Below, piece by piece: positions 33,441-42,006 of a DNA stretch of 47,284 bases (position 1 is the first letter of the stretch; every line of letters starts with the position of its first letter). Source of the DNA: an uncultured Ruminococcus sp. (GTDB taxonomy: Bacteria; Bacillota; Clostridia; Oscillospirales; Ruminococcaceae). The position numbers were made by a program, and so were the translations under genes. Where the stretch lies: NCBI GenBank assembly GCA_947627625.1, contig CANQWR010000013.1, forward strand, positions 1-47,284, read 5' to 3'. The notes under the pieces were generated by a model. The model was given only the letters and a program-made list of their open reading frames with translations. It was not told the origin of the DNA and made no database searches.

Positions 33441-33869
33441 TTATATCCCCAAAATCTGTTTTTTCTTAGCCTGAAATTCCTCCTCTGTTATGACACCATC
33501 ATCAAGAAGTTTCTTGAAGTTCTCTATTTTTTCGGCATCGCTCACTTCTTTTTCCCCGACTATCGGAGTCTGAGGTGAATAAACAGGCGGTGTTGCCGAA
33601 AGGGTGTTCTCTCTGATTGTCCTGTTTTTGTAGTAGTAGTCGGGACTTGGTCTACAGGTGACGATAACGATTCCGATAACGCCGAGCAAAAATCCCCACA
33701 AAAAGCCCTCACTGTATCCTCTGTCCTCGTTTATCTTTTTTGTGACGCAACCCATAACAACGGCTGCTACGACAACAACCACCAGCCACCAGATAAGCCC
33801 TGTAGCTATAAGCATTTCCGTAAAACTTTCGTACTCGTCAAAATCATATCTGTTACTACTTCCAAACAT
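33441..33869 (-). CDS. Membrane protein with C-terminal SHOCT domain (copy 1)
   Basis: A 142-residue protein with an acidic N-terminus, two TM segments (about 20-42 and 55-73) and a C-terminal SHOCT domain (IENFKKLLDDGVITEEEFQAKKKQILGI). It aligns with the downstream paralogue through VTKKINEDRGYSEGFLWGFLLG and the identical last 16 residues, but lacks the zinc ribbon. AAAGGAG lies 9 nt before the ATG. The leader carries GGGGATTGTTGTTATACATAA, matched in the downstream copy. It is the first gene of the minus-strand run to 30969. Confidence 0.85.
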   Translation of the reverse strand: MFGSSNRYDFDEYESFTEMLIATGLIWWLVVVVVAAVVMGCVTKKINEDRGYSEGFLWGFLLGVIGIVIVTCRPSPDYYYKNRTIRENTLSATPPVYSPQTPIVGEKEVSDAEKIENFKKLLDDGVITEEEFQAKKKQILGI

Positions 33870-34087
33870 ATAAAAAAACTCCTTTTGATATATTTTTTAT
33901 GTATAACAACAATCCCCTATATCATTCCCCATTTGTTTTTTTATCACCTTCAAACTTGTTTATATTTTTTTCATAAGTTCCCCTCACACCCCTATATTTT
34001 TATAATAACATATCAGATGTTCAAAATTTTCACAACTGGAAAATTTTGGGAAAAATTTCGGAAATTTTTTTTCGATTTGGGAAAATA

Positions 34088-34130
34088 AAAAAAGACCGTG
34101 ATTTCATTTTCAGAAATCACAGTCTTTACA
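34088..34130 (-). terminator. Terminator of the CAP-dockerin gene
   Basis: AAAGACTGTGATTTC / GAAATCACGGTCTTT arms with one mismatch and a T7 run on the minus strand, 38 bp past the stop. The rest of 33870-34167 is AT-rich with nothing else recognisable. Confidence 0.85.
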
Positions 34131-34167
34131 AAAATATTCGGTCTGTAAAAAATTTTATATAGGGCTG

Positions 34168-34971
34168 TCACCCGAACAGCGACATAGGCAATTGTTTTAT
34201 ACCGCCGAGAATAAATCTCTGGAGTGCCTGTGCATCGGCAGAAGTTATCATTCCGTCCTGAAAACAGTCGGCAGCCTCAACCTGCAAATCGTTGAAATAA
34301 TAGCCGTCGTCTATGTGTTTCATGATGAGAATGTAGTCAAAAGTGTCGACATTTCCGTCGCCGTTGAGGTCTCCGCAGCACTGCGGAACTATTTTGTATC
34401 TCTCAGGGATATAGGCACCCTCAAGACCCTCTATTTCCTCCCAGTCGTCAAATTCAAAGAAACTCATGAAGATCTGATCCCAGTACCACTTTGATTCGGC
34501 AGTATCGTCAAAGCAATATCCCGCACCCATGTGGGTTATATCTTCATTTATTATGTTTTTCCAGTGTCCCGATGAATTTCTCCACTGTTCAAAACAGCCA
34601 TCGGGTGTCTCCGAACCGCCTGCTATGTTTTCTTTTACGGAAGCGTAGGGGAGTTTGTCATAGTCAATTATTGACGAGAACAGTGTTCCGTCAAGACGGT
34701 TGTGAGCAAAAAAGAATGTAGTCTCCTTTGCCCTTGTCATTGCGTAATCGTTCAGAAGCGGTACTGCGTACAGCTCGGAAAGACCAAGTTCCTGTCTTGC
34801 CTCGTTTGTCAGAACCACTATCATATCAGCTTTTTCCTGCGGAGTGAGTTCGGGATCTTTAGCTGCACTCACGTCGGGACATATAGTGGTCAAAGTAGCA
34901 CTACAGCACAACAGCATGAATGCTGAGACAAGTGTTATAACTCTCCGGATAATTTTTTTGAAACTATTCAT
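34168..34971 (-). CDS. Secreted CAP/SCP-domain protein with C-terminal type I dockerin
   Basis: A 267-residue exported protein. Signal peptide about 1-37 (ends SAA); CAP domain about 48-175 with VLTNEARQELGL, AMTRAKET, FAHNRLDGT, ENIAGG, WRNSSGHWKNI and HMGAGY. The dockerin at 199-257 has two repeats: GDLNGDGNVDTFDYILIMKHI and a degenerate second, AADCFQDGMITSADAQALQRF. The dockerin should dock the protein on a cohesin scaffold, so a CAP protein joins the cell-surface complex. CAP domains of bacteria have no settled activity. The ATG at 34971 with GGAGG 8 nt upstream is chosen; earlier in-frame ATGs lack a ribosome site. Confidence 0.9.
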   Translation of the reverse strand: MNSFKKIIRRVITLVSAFMLLCCSATLTTICPDVSAAKDPELTPQEKADMIVVLTNEARQELGLSELYAVPLLNDYAMTRAKETTFFFAHNRLDGTLFSSIIDYDKLPYASVKENIAGGSETPDGCFEQWRNSSGHWKNIINEDITHMGAGYCFDDTAESKWYWDQIFMSFFEFDDWEEIEGLEGAYIPERYKIVPQCCGDLNGDGNVDTFDYILIMKHIDDGYYFNDLQVEAADCFQDGMITSADAQALQRFILGGIKQLPMSLFG

Positions 34972-35275
34972 AAATAAAACCTCCACTTTCTCTGTCTGCA
35001 ATTTAACTAAATTCAACACAGACAGTTATTTTTATCCTCTGATTATATTGTATCACGGTCTTCTGAAAAATTAAAGGGGTTTTTCATTTTTTGTCATTTT
35101 TGACAATAAAATTCTACCTTTTGTACAAATGCCCTTATACCTATTGTAATAATTATTCATATATTTGTAAAATCCCGAGAGTATAATAATGAATAATTAT
35201 GAATTTTCTGTATAAACACGCTTTTTTCTTATGTGTCGGAGGGTGTCCCCCTGTGCAAAAGTTTATAAATTAAAA

Positions 35276-35304
35276 TTGACTTTTCAGATAAACAGTGATA
35301 TAAT
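35276..35304 (+). promoter_or_regulatory. Promoter of the nadB unit
   Basis: TTGACT (35276-35281), a 17-nt spacer and TATAAT (35299-35304), preceded by TGA, giving an extended -10. A long A/T-only leader follows. The rest of the 386-bp divergent gap holds a TTGTCATTTTTGACAA inverted repeat near 35091 and nothing else clear. Confidence 0.85.
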
Positions 35305-35357
35305 ATAAGCTGTAATATATTATATTATTATATTTTTCACAGAGGACGTGCTGAAAT

Positions 35358-36815
35358 ATGTCAGAAAACTATGATGTGATAATTGCAGGCTGTGGAGTTG
35401 CGGGACTGTATTCCGCTCTCAACCTGCCCCGTGAAATGAAAATCCTGATTTTGTGCAAGAGAGAACTCTCCCTCTGTAACTCCACCCTCGCACAGGGCGG
35501 TATTGCAGGTGTCTACCAATCGGAGGGGGACAGCATTCAGTTTCACCAGAATGACACTCTTATTGCCGGAGGATTCAAAAATAACACCGATGCCGTTCAC
35601 ACCCTCGTGAGCGAAGCGGGCTCCGATATAGAGAACCTTATAAAACTCGGAGTCGAATTTGACAAGAACCCTGACGGCTCCTACCACCGCACCCTTGAAG
35701 GCGGTCACAGTCACCACAGAATTTTCCACCATGCCGACTCGACGGGAAAAGAGATAACTTCCGTACTTCTTAAAAATGTCCAGAATCTCGAAAACGTCAC
35801 CATTGCGGAAAATACTATAATGTGCGATGTAAAGCAGACCAAAACAGGCTATTCCGCACTCGTGAGAAGTCAGGACGGTCAATATAAAACCTGTAACTGC
35901 CACTTCATGATACTCGCAACAGGCGGTATAGGACGTGTTTACCGTTTCACCACTAACTCCGCTATTGCTACGGGTGACGGCATAACTTTCGCCTATGAAA
36001 TGGGTGCAAAGATAAAAAATCTCAGCTATGTGCAGTTTCACCCGACTGCTTTCAACAACAAGCACACAAGAGAGTGTTTTTTAATCTCGGAGGCTGTCAG
36101 GGGTGAGGGGGCGTATCTGCTGAACTGCCACAAAGAGCGTTTTATGCAGAATTACGACAAACGTCTTGAACTCGCTCCCCGTGACGTTGTTTCGCACTCC
36201 ATAATTCTCGAATCAAGAAAACAAAACAGCGACGAATTTTATCTCGACATAAGCTATAAGGACTGCGATTTTCTCAAAAAACGCTTCCCGATGATTTATA
36301 AAAATCTCCTCGAACAGGGCTTTGACCTCACAAAAGAACCCGTTCCCGTCTTTCCGTGTCAGCACTACCTTATGGGCGGTATAGACGTTGACAACAATTC
36401 GGAATCTACTCTGAGTAATCTTTACGCCTGCGGGGAGTGTTCCCACACGGGTGTACACGGCGGAAACCGTCTCGCAAGCAATTCGCTCCTTGAGGCTCTT
36501 GTCTTTTCACGTCACGCCGCCAAAAGTATAGCCTCAAAGGCGGGTACTGTCCCGAAAAATTTTGAGGAGTTCCCCTTTGACCCCCGTGAAAACGCTCCGC
36601 ACATTCCGTCGGGTATGAGGACGAAAGTCCGTGAAATTATGCAGAAGTGCCACTTCGTCATTCCCGACAAAGTTTCCGCTTTGGAGGGCTTTGAAGAGGT
36701 AAAACGCATGAGGGAAAATCTCCTGAATGGCGGTTACTGCATAGACCCCGATTACGTTCTTGCAAAGTCTACCGTTACTGTCGCATATATTATACTTAGT
36801 GAGGTGATGCAGTGA
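35358..36815 (+). CDS. nadB: L-aspartate oxidase
   Basis: An FAD enzyme that oxidises aspartate to iminoaspartate, the first step of de novo NAD synthesis. The N-terminal dinucleotide fold is VIIAGCGVAGLYSALNL. Further landmarks: STLAQGGIAGVY, GGHSHHRIFHHADSTGKEI, LATGGIGRVYRFTTN, VQFHPTAF, SEAVRGEGAYLLN, QHYLMGGI and ACGECSHTGVHGGNRLASNSLLEALVF. At 485 residues it lacks part of the C-terminal helical domain of longer homologues (about 530), but the flavin and substrate regions are whole. The stop overlaps the GTG of the peptidase gene (GTGA). nadA is not in the window. Confidence 0.95.
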   Translation: MSENYDVIIAGCGVAGLYSALNLPREMKILILCKRELSLCNSTLAQGGIAGVYQSEGDSIQFHQNDTLIAGGFKNNTDAVHTLVSEAGSDIENLIKLGVEFDKNPDGSYHRTLEGGHSHHRIFHHADSTGKEITSVLLKNVQNLENVTIAENTIMCDVKQTKTGYSALVRSQDGQYKTCNCHFMILATGGIGRVYRFTTNSAIATGDGITFAYEMGAKIKNLSYVQFHPTAFNNKHTRECFLISEAVRGEGAYLLNCHKERFMQNYDKRLELAPRDVVSHSIILESRKQNSDEFYLDISYKDCDFLKKRFPMIYKNLLEQGFDLTKEPVPVFPCQHYLMGGIDVDNNSESTLSNLYACGECSHTGVHGGNRLASNSLLEALVFSRHAAKSIASKAGTVPKNFEEFPFDPRENAPHIPSGMRTKVREIMQKCHFVIPDKVSALEGFEEVKRMRENLLNGGYCIDPDYVLAKSTVTVAYIILSEVMQ

Positions 36816-38158
36816 GAGCAGGAAAATTTTTGTCACTTATCGCCGTACCCCTGTTGCTACTGCCACAAAATTTCTCCGCTTACGCCGATGTCTGCATAAT
36901 CGGTGACGTGAATGAGGACAAAGTTTTGAGTATAAGCGATGTGCTTATGATAAAAAATTTTGCAAGCGGTCAGCAGAAACCAACTGTCAGACAGTCCTCC
37001 CTTGCCGATGTGAACGGCGATGGCAGAGTGAATGAAAATGACGTTTCGGCACTTGAAAGACAGCTAAAGCATTTTTCGGACAGTGTGCCAAAGGGATGCT
37101 ATATATCGTGCGGAGACAGCGAGACAAGATATTTCTGGTTTGACGAAAATCACGGAAATTTCATAATAAAAGACACGGGTTTCGGTCTGAATTTTAACTT
37201 CTCCTGCTCCTGTGGTGAGATAACTTTCAACACAGGTTCTGCACGGAATGTCGAAAAAGCCTATATTTCGTGGAGCGACGACAGACATTTTGTCCTGAAA
37301 TGGAAGAGCGGAAAAGCTGAGTGTTTCAGATATTTCGGTGAAAATCAACCCGATTACGGTCAGCTTATAACAGGTCACTGGAGAGCGGAGAGCGATTCGG
37401 GTACACGCCATTTCAGTATAAACGGTCTGAGCGGTTTTTTCTCCGATATGAACGGCGGAAAGAGCGTCAACTTTGATTACAAAACAGACGGCAATATAAT
37501 AACGTTCAATATGGACGGCGAAAAATATCCCCTGTCTGCCGTGGTAACTCGTGACGATGACAAGCACTTTACTCTTGAATGGTCTGACGGGACTGTCGAA
37601 AAATTCTCCCCCGACAACGATTTCAGGATAATAGACGGTGTCACCTATATAAACGGCATACTGATTGCTAACAAGACCTATGCTCTCCCTCCGGACTATG
37701 ATCCCGGCGGACTGCTCCCCGAAGTGCAGAAAGACCTCGACAAGATGTTTGAAGATGCCGAAAAAGAGGGTATCTCTCTCTGGGAATTTTCGGGCTACAG
37801 AAATTATCAGGACCAAAAAGAAATTTACGAAAATTATAAAGCTATGTACGGTCAGGAAAAGGCGGACACTTTTTCGTCAAGACCGGGTTACTCCGAACAC
37901 CAGACGGGTATGACACTTGACGTGAACTGTGCGGACGACTCCTTTGACGGTACTCCCGAAGCGATATGGCTTGCGGAAAACTGCTACAAATACGGCTTTA
38001 TAATCAGATACCCAAAGGGCAAACAGTACATCACGGGTTACAAATATGAACCGTGGCACATACGCTGGATAGGACGTGAAAACGCCGAAAAGGTCTACAA
38101 ATCGGGGCTGTGTCTGGAGGAGTACCTCGAAATAGATTCCGTTTACCCCGAGGAATGA
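36812..38158 (+). CDS. Secreted VanY-type D,D-carboxypeptidase with N-terminal dockerin
   Basis: A 448-residue exported protein. Signal peptide about 1-26 (SAYA-D). A type I dockerin follows at once (about 30-90) with two Ca-binding repeats, DVNEDKVLSISDVLM and DVNGDGRVNENDVSA. The middle (about 95-260) has two related beta units, DDRHFVLKWKSG and DDKHFTLEWSDG. The peptidase (about 290-435) has SEHQTGMTLDVNC (zinc His and Asp) and EPWHIRW, as in VanY/DdcY enzymes that trim the terminal D-Ala from stem peptides. It starts with GTG behind GAGGTGAT and overlaps nadB by 4 bp. It sits inside the nadB-nadC operon, an odd place for a cellulosomal wall enzyme. Confidence 0.9.
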   Translation: MRAGKFLSLIAVPLLLLPQNFSAYADVCIIGDVNEDKVLSISDVLMIKNFASGQQKPTVRQSSLADVNGDGRVNENDVSALERQLKHFSDSVPKGCYISCGDSETRYFWFDENHGNFIIKDTGFGLNFNFSCSCGEITFNTGSARNVEKAYISWSDDRHFVLKWKSGKAECFRYFGENQPDYGQLITGHWRAESDSGTRHFSINGLSGFFSDMNGGKSVNFDYKTDGNIITFNMDGEKYPLSAVVTRDDDKHFTLEWSDGTVEKFSPDNDFRIIDGVTYINGILIANKTYALPPDYDPGGLLPEVQKDLDKMFEDAEKEGISLWEFSGYRNYQDQKEIYENYKAMYGQEKADTFSSRPGYSEHQTGMTLDVNCADDSFDGTPEAIWLAENCYKYGFIIRYPKGKQYITGYKYEPWHIRWIGRENAEKVYKSGLCLEEYLEIDSVYPEE

Positions 38159-38190
38159 AAATAAAAACAGGAGAATGGAGAATAATTTAT

Positions 38191-39030
38191 ATGAAATTAC
38201 TTCAATGTTATGTTGATGATATTATAAAAACCGCTCTGCTTGAGGACATAAATTATATTGATGTCTCAGCGGACAATCTCATTCCCGAGGAACTCAAAAG
38301 CTCCGCCTACTATGTGGCAAAAGATTCGGGAATTGTCTGTGGTATCGAAATCGCAAAGCGTGTCTTTGAACTCGTCGGGGGCGGTGTTGACTTCAGAATA
38401 CTCAAAAAAGACGGCTGTGAGGTACAAAACGGCGACATTATCGCTGAAATGGAGGGCAGTACGCTGACACTCCTGAAAGGCGAAAGGACTGCACTGAATA
38501 TTCTGCAACATATGTCGGGAATTGCTACTGCTACAAATAAATGCGTGAAACTCGTTAAGGGTACTAACGCTTCCGTGACGGATACAAGAAAAACTCTCCC
38601 TGGACTACGTGCTTTGCAGAAGTACGCCGTGACTGTCGGAGGGGGCAAAAATCACAGGTTCAACCTCTCCGATGCCGCTATGTTAAAAGACAACCACATA
38701 GACGCTTTTGGCGGTATAACTCCCGCTGTCCGTGCACTCCGTGAAAAAATCGGTCACACCGTCAAAATTGAAGTGGAAGTCCGCACCCTTGACGAACTCA
38801 GAGAGGCTCTCGAAAATCACGTTGAAATAATTATGCTTGACAATATGTCGTGCGACACTATGCGTGAGGCTGTGGAAATAACCGCAAAAAAGGCACTTCT
38901 TGAGGCTTCGGGGAACGTCACCGAAAAAAATATCCGTGAAGTTGCCGAAACAGGAGTTGATATAATTTCACTCGGTGCGTTGACACATTCAGTGAAATGT
39001 TTTGACATTTCTATGAAAATAAAAAAATAA
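38191..39030 (+). CDS. nadC: Nicotinate-nucleotide pyrophosphorylase (quinolinate phosphoribosyltransferase)
   Basis: Converts quinolinate and PRPP to nicotinate mononucleotide, a later step of the NAD pathway begun by nadB. It is 279 residues long, normal for the family. Motifs: GERTALNILQHMSGIAT, DTRKTLPGLRALQKYAV, GGGKNHRFNLSDAAMLKDNHI (substrate-binding Arg, His and Lys) and IEVEVRTLDEL. The frame is open from 38110, inside the VanY gene, but the ATG at 38191 with GGAG 10 nt upstream and the family N-terminus fix the start, 32 bp after the VanY stop. An A/T-only spacer follows. Confidence 0.95.
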   Translation: MKLLQCYVDDIIKTALLEDINYIDVSADNLIPEELKSSAYYVAKDSGIVCGIEIAKRVFELVGGGVDFRILKKDGCEVQNGDIIAEMEGSTLTLLKGERTALNILQHMSGIATATNKCVKLVKGTNASVTDTRKTLPGLRALQKYAVTVGGGKNHRFNLSDAAMLKDNHIDAFGGITPAVRALREKIGHTVKIEVEVRTLDELREALENHVEIIMLDNMSCDTMREAVEITAKKALLEASGNVTEKNIREVAETGVDIISLGALTHSVKCFDISMKIKK

Positions 39031-39087
39031 AACAAAATTAAAATTAAAATAAAAATTAAAATAAATTTATCAAAGGAGAATTTTACC

Positions 39088-40461
39088 ATGCCAAACGAAA
39101 AAATCCCGTACAAAATTTACCTCTCTGAGGACGAACTCCCAAAACAGTGGTACAACGTCCGTGCGGACATGAAAAAGAAACCTGCTCCGCTTCTCAACCC
39201 TGCCACGGGAAAACCCGTCACCGCTGAGGAACTCGGTGCTGTTTTCTGCGGTGAACTCGTAAAACAGGAACTCGACGACACTACGCCATTTATAGACATT
39301 CCCGAAGAGATTCAGAGTTTCTACAAAATGTACAGACCTTCTCCGCTTGTCAGGGCTTACTGTCTCGAAAAGGCTCTTGACACCCCCGCCGAAATTTACT
39401 ACAAATTTGAGGGCAACAACACAAGCGGTAGTCACAAACTCAACTCCGCAATCGCTCAGGCTTATTACGCCAAAAAACAGGGTCTCAAAGGTGTCACCAC
39501 GGAGACGGGTGCGGGACAGTGGGGTACTGCACTCTCTATGGCTTGCTCCTATTTCGACCTCGACTGTCAGGTCTATATGGTCAAAGTCTCGTATGAACAG
39601 AAACCTTTCAGGCGTGAAGTTATGCGGACTTACGGTGCAAGTGTCACCCCGTCACCGTCCGACACAACGGAAGTCGGCAGAAAGATTCTTGCCGAATTTC
39701 CCGACACTAACGGAAGTCTCGGCTGTGCAATCTCTGAAGCCGTTGAGAGTGCCACGACAAAAGAGGGTTACAGATATGTTCTCGGAAGCGTTCTCTCACA
39801 GGTACTCCTCCACCAGACTGTAATAGGTCTTGAAACTAAAACCGCTATGGATAAATACGGCATAAAGCCCGATATAATCATAGGCTGTGCGGGCGGCGGT
39901 TCAAATCTCGGCGGACTCATTGCCCCTTTTATGGGCGAAAAACTCCGTGGCGAAAATGACTACGAAATAATCGCTGTTGAACCTGCGTCATGTCCAAGTC
40001 TCACAAGAGGTGTCTACGCTTACGACTTCTGCGACACGGGAAAAGTCTGTCCTCTACAGAAAATGTACACCCTCGGAAGCGGTTTTATGCCGTCCCCGAA
40101 CCATGCGGGCGGTCTCCGCTATCACGGTATGAGCAGTATTCTCTCCGAACTCTACGACCAGAAACTCATGACAGCTGTGTCCGTTGAACAGACCGCTGTC
40201 TTTGAGGCTGCACAGAAATTCGCAAGAGTAGAGGGAATTTTGCCTGCTCCCGAAAGCAGTCACGCCATTAAAACCGCTATTGACAAGGCTTTGGAGTGCA
40301 AAAAGACAGGCGAAAAGAAAACTATTCTCTTCGGTCTCACGGGTACGGGCTACTTCGATATGTACGCTTATCAGGCTTACAATGACGGCAGAATGAACGA
40401 CTATATCCCCACCGATGAGGAGTTACAAAAGTCGTTTGCGACACTCCCGAAAATAAACTGA
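39088..40461 (+). CDS. TrpB2-type tryptophan synthase beta-like protein
   Basis: A PLP enzyme of 457 residues, longer than standard TrpB (about 400) and matching the TrpB2 class. Lys117 in GNNTSGSHKLNSA binds PLP; TETGAGQWGTALSMACSYF, CAGGGSNLGGLIAPF and EPASCPSLTRG are typical. TrpB2 proteins join indole and serine without a TrpA partner, and some may deaminate serine or phosphoserine. No trpA or other trp gene is in the window. The gene follows nadC on the same strand after an A/T-only spacer with AAAGGAG before the ATG, so it may be the last gene of the nadB unit. Confidence 0.93.
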   Translation: MPNEKIPYKIYLSEDELPKQWYNVRADMKKKPAPLLNPATGKPVTAEELGAVFCGELVKQELDDTTPFIDIPEEIQSFYKMYRPSPLVRAYCLEKALDTPAEIYYKFEGNNTSGSHKLNSAIAQAYYAKKQGLKGVTTETGAGQWGTALSMACSYFDLDCQVYMVKVSYEQKPFRREVMRTYGASVTPSPSDTTEVGRKILAEFPDTNGSLGCAISEAVESATTKEGYRYVLGSVLSQVLLHQTVIGLETKTAMDKYGIKPDIIIGCAGGGSNLGGLIAPFMGEKLRGENDYEIIAVEPASCPSLTRGVYAYDFCDTGKVCPLQKMYTLGSGFMPSPNHAGGLRYHGMSSILSELYDQKLMTAVSVEQTAVFEAAQKFARVEGILPAPESSHAIKTAIDKALECKKTGEKKTILFGLTGTGYFDMYAYQAYNDGRMNDYIPTDEELQKSFATLPKIN

Positions 40462-40593
40462 CACTTCAAAATAAAAATAAAAATAATAATATACAGTCTG
40501 TATTATACGCACAGTGTATTCCGCTTGTAACGACAAAAAACTGTTCACTATCTGTATAAAATAATATATCATATATTACAAATATTATAAACC

Positions 40594-40635
40594 AAAAAGA
40601 CCTGCACGGCTTTTGCACCGCTCAGGTCTTTTTTA
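40594..40635. terminator. Bidirectional terminator between trpB2 and the ABC exporter
   Basis: AAAAAGACCTG/CAGGTCTTTTTT arms with inner GC pairing. Both strands have a T-run, suiting convergent genes. The preceding 40462-40593 is AT-rich with no further feature. Confidence 0.88.
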
Positions 40636-40674
40636 TTTTATTTTTATTATTTTAATTATTTTATATATAAACTC

Positions 40675-42006
40675 TCACTCAACGGTCTTTGCCTTCTTCA
40701 TTTTGGACTTCTGCCCGAAATTCAGCGACATTGTGAGTATCTTGTCCGACTTGAAAAGTCTCTGTGCAAAGTACATACAGATCAGGAAAACTACCGTCTG
40801 ATAGGCAAGTCCGCCGAAAAATACCGCCGTGTTGCCGAACATAAGATTAGGCATTGCCGAAAATGTGTGCGTGAACGGTATTGCGTACAGTATTATTCTG
40901 AGTGCAAGCGGAAGCGAATTTATGTCCGAGAGCATTGATATAAGATACGGTATCATCGCCAGTATCATAAGCGGCATCATGACGGTCTGTGAGGACTTTG
41001 TGTCGTTCACAAGTGCACCGAGCATTATCGAAACTGCAAGGCATATCAGAATTGTCAGAAACAGCTGTACTCCTATCAGTATGTAATCTGTTATGCCGAG
41101 AGATATTCCCAGTCTGAGCATTGCGGACTGTGTTGTCATTGATAACTGTCCCGCAACGACGTTCCCCGCAGCCGCCTCTGCTCCCGTATTTGTCATATCC
41201 GACATAAAAGACGAAAAACCTACCATGTAAAATATTGCGTTCAGGAGTGCCACTATCGCCGCACCGAGCATTTTCGCCCCTATTATTGCAGTCCTTGAAA
41301 CAGGTGTGGACAGGAGCGTTTCAAGAGTTTTGTCTATTTTTTCGTTCGCTATTGCACTGATTATCATTTGCGACACCATCATTATCAGTACAAAAACTAT
41401 TATCGGCATTACCATATTCTGTGTCATAACTTTTGAGATTATGCTGTCGGGCGAAATGTTTGCGGACTTCTCCCCCACAACCGTATTCTCATTCAGGACT
41501 ATCGGGTTGTTCATGACGGAAATTTCCTCCTCCGACAGATTGTACTTCTCCGCTATGAAGTGCGATATGCCTGAACTTATTGAGTTCACCGCAAGACTTG
41601 TGTCACTTGACAGGTTTGACAGTGCAGATGCCGATTTCAGTCTCGAAACTGTGATAAGCTGTGCCTTCTGTCCGCTCTCGACAGTCTCCGTGAAACCCTC
41701 GGGGATTATCACCAGATTTTCAGAACCTCTCTCTTTAAGGATACTGCCGTAGTCATCGCCCTCTGTGTCACACTCCTCTATCTCTGCACCGCTCTCTCTG
41801 AGATAGTCCATAATCTGTGCGGTTAGTTCCGTATTGTCCCTGTCGTCAATCGTCACCGTGTATTCCTCTTTTGTAAGTTCGTCCATGCTGTTGGACATTA
41901 CGTTCCCCATGACCATAAATATTAACATAGTCAGGACAAGTCCTGCTATCATCTGTGCATTTATCAGTTCTTTTAACTCTTTCATCAGAAGATTAAAGAA
42001 TTTCAT
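40675..42006 (-). CDS. ABC-2 type exporter permease
   Basis: A 443-residue membrane protein of the ABC-2/NatB-like group. TM1 at about 19-36 is followed by a large extracytoplasmic domain (about 45-190, acidic, with SYNLS-like and TRSxxxA stretches), then five or six TM segments (about 205-425) including VMPIIVFVLIMMVSQMIISAIANEK, the family's coupling signature (EKIDKTLETLLSTPVSRTAIIGAK) and LGALVNDTKSSQTVMMPLMILA. It overlaps the ATPase gene by 14 bp, so the two form one transporter. Substrate cannot be read; NatAB exports Na+, and related pairs export peptides or antibiotics. Confidence 0.9.
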   Translation of the reverse strand: MKFFNLLMKELKELINAQMIAGLVLTMLIFMVMGNVMSNSMDELTKEEYTVTIDDRDNTELTAQIMDYLRESGAEIEECDTEGDDYGSILKERGSENLVIIPEGFTETVESGQKAQLITVSRLKSASALSNLSSDTSLAVNSISSGISHFIAEKYNLSEEEISVMNNPIVLNENTVVGEKSANISPDSIISKVMTQNMVMPIIVFVLIMMVSQMIISAIANEKIDKTLETLLSTPVSRTAIIGAKMLGAAIVALLNAIFYMVGFSSFMSDMTNTGAEAAAGNVVAGQLSMTTQSAMLRLGISLGITDYILIGVQLFLTILICLAVSIMLGALVNDTKSSQTVMMPLMILAMIPYLISMLSDINSLPLALRIILYAIPFTHTFSAMPNLMFGNTAVFFGGLAYQTVVFLICMYFAQRLFKSDKILTMSLNFGQKSKMKKAKTVE

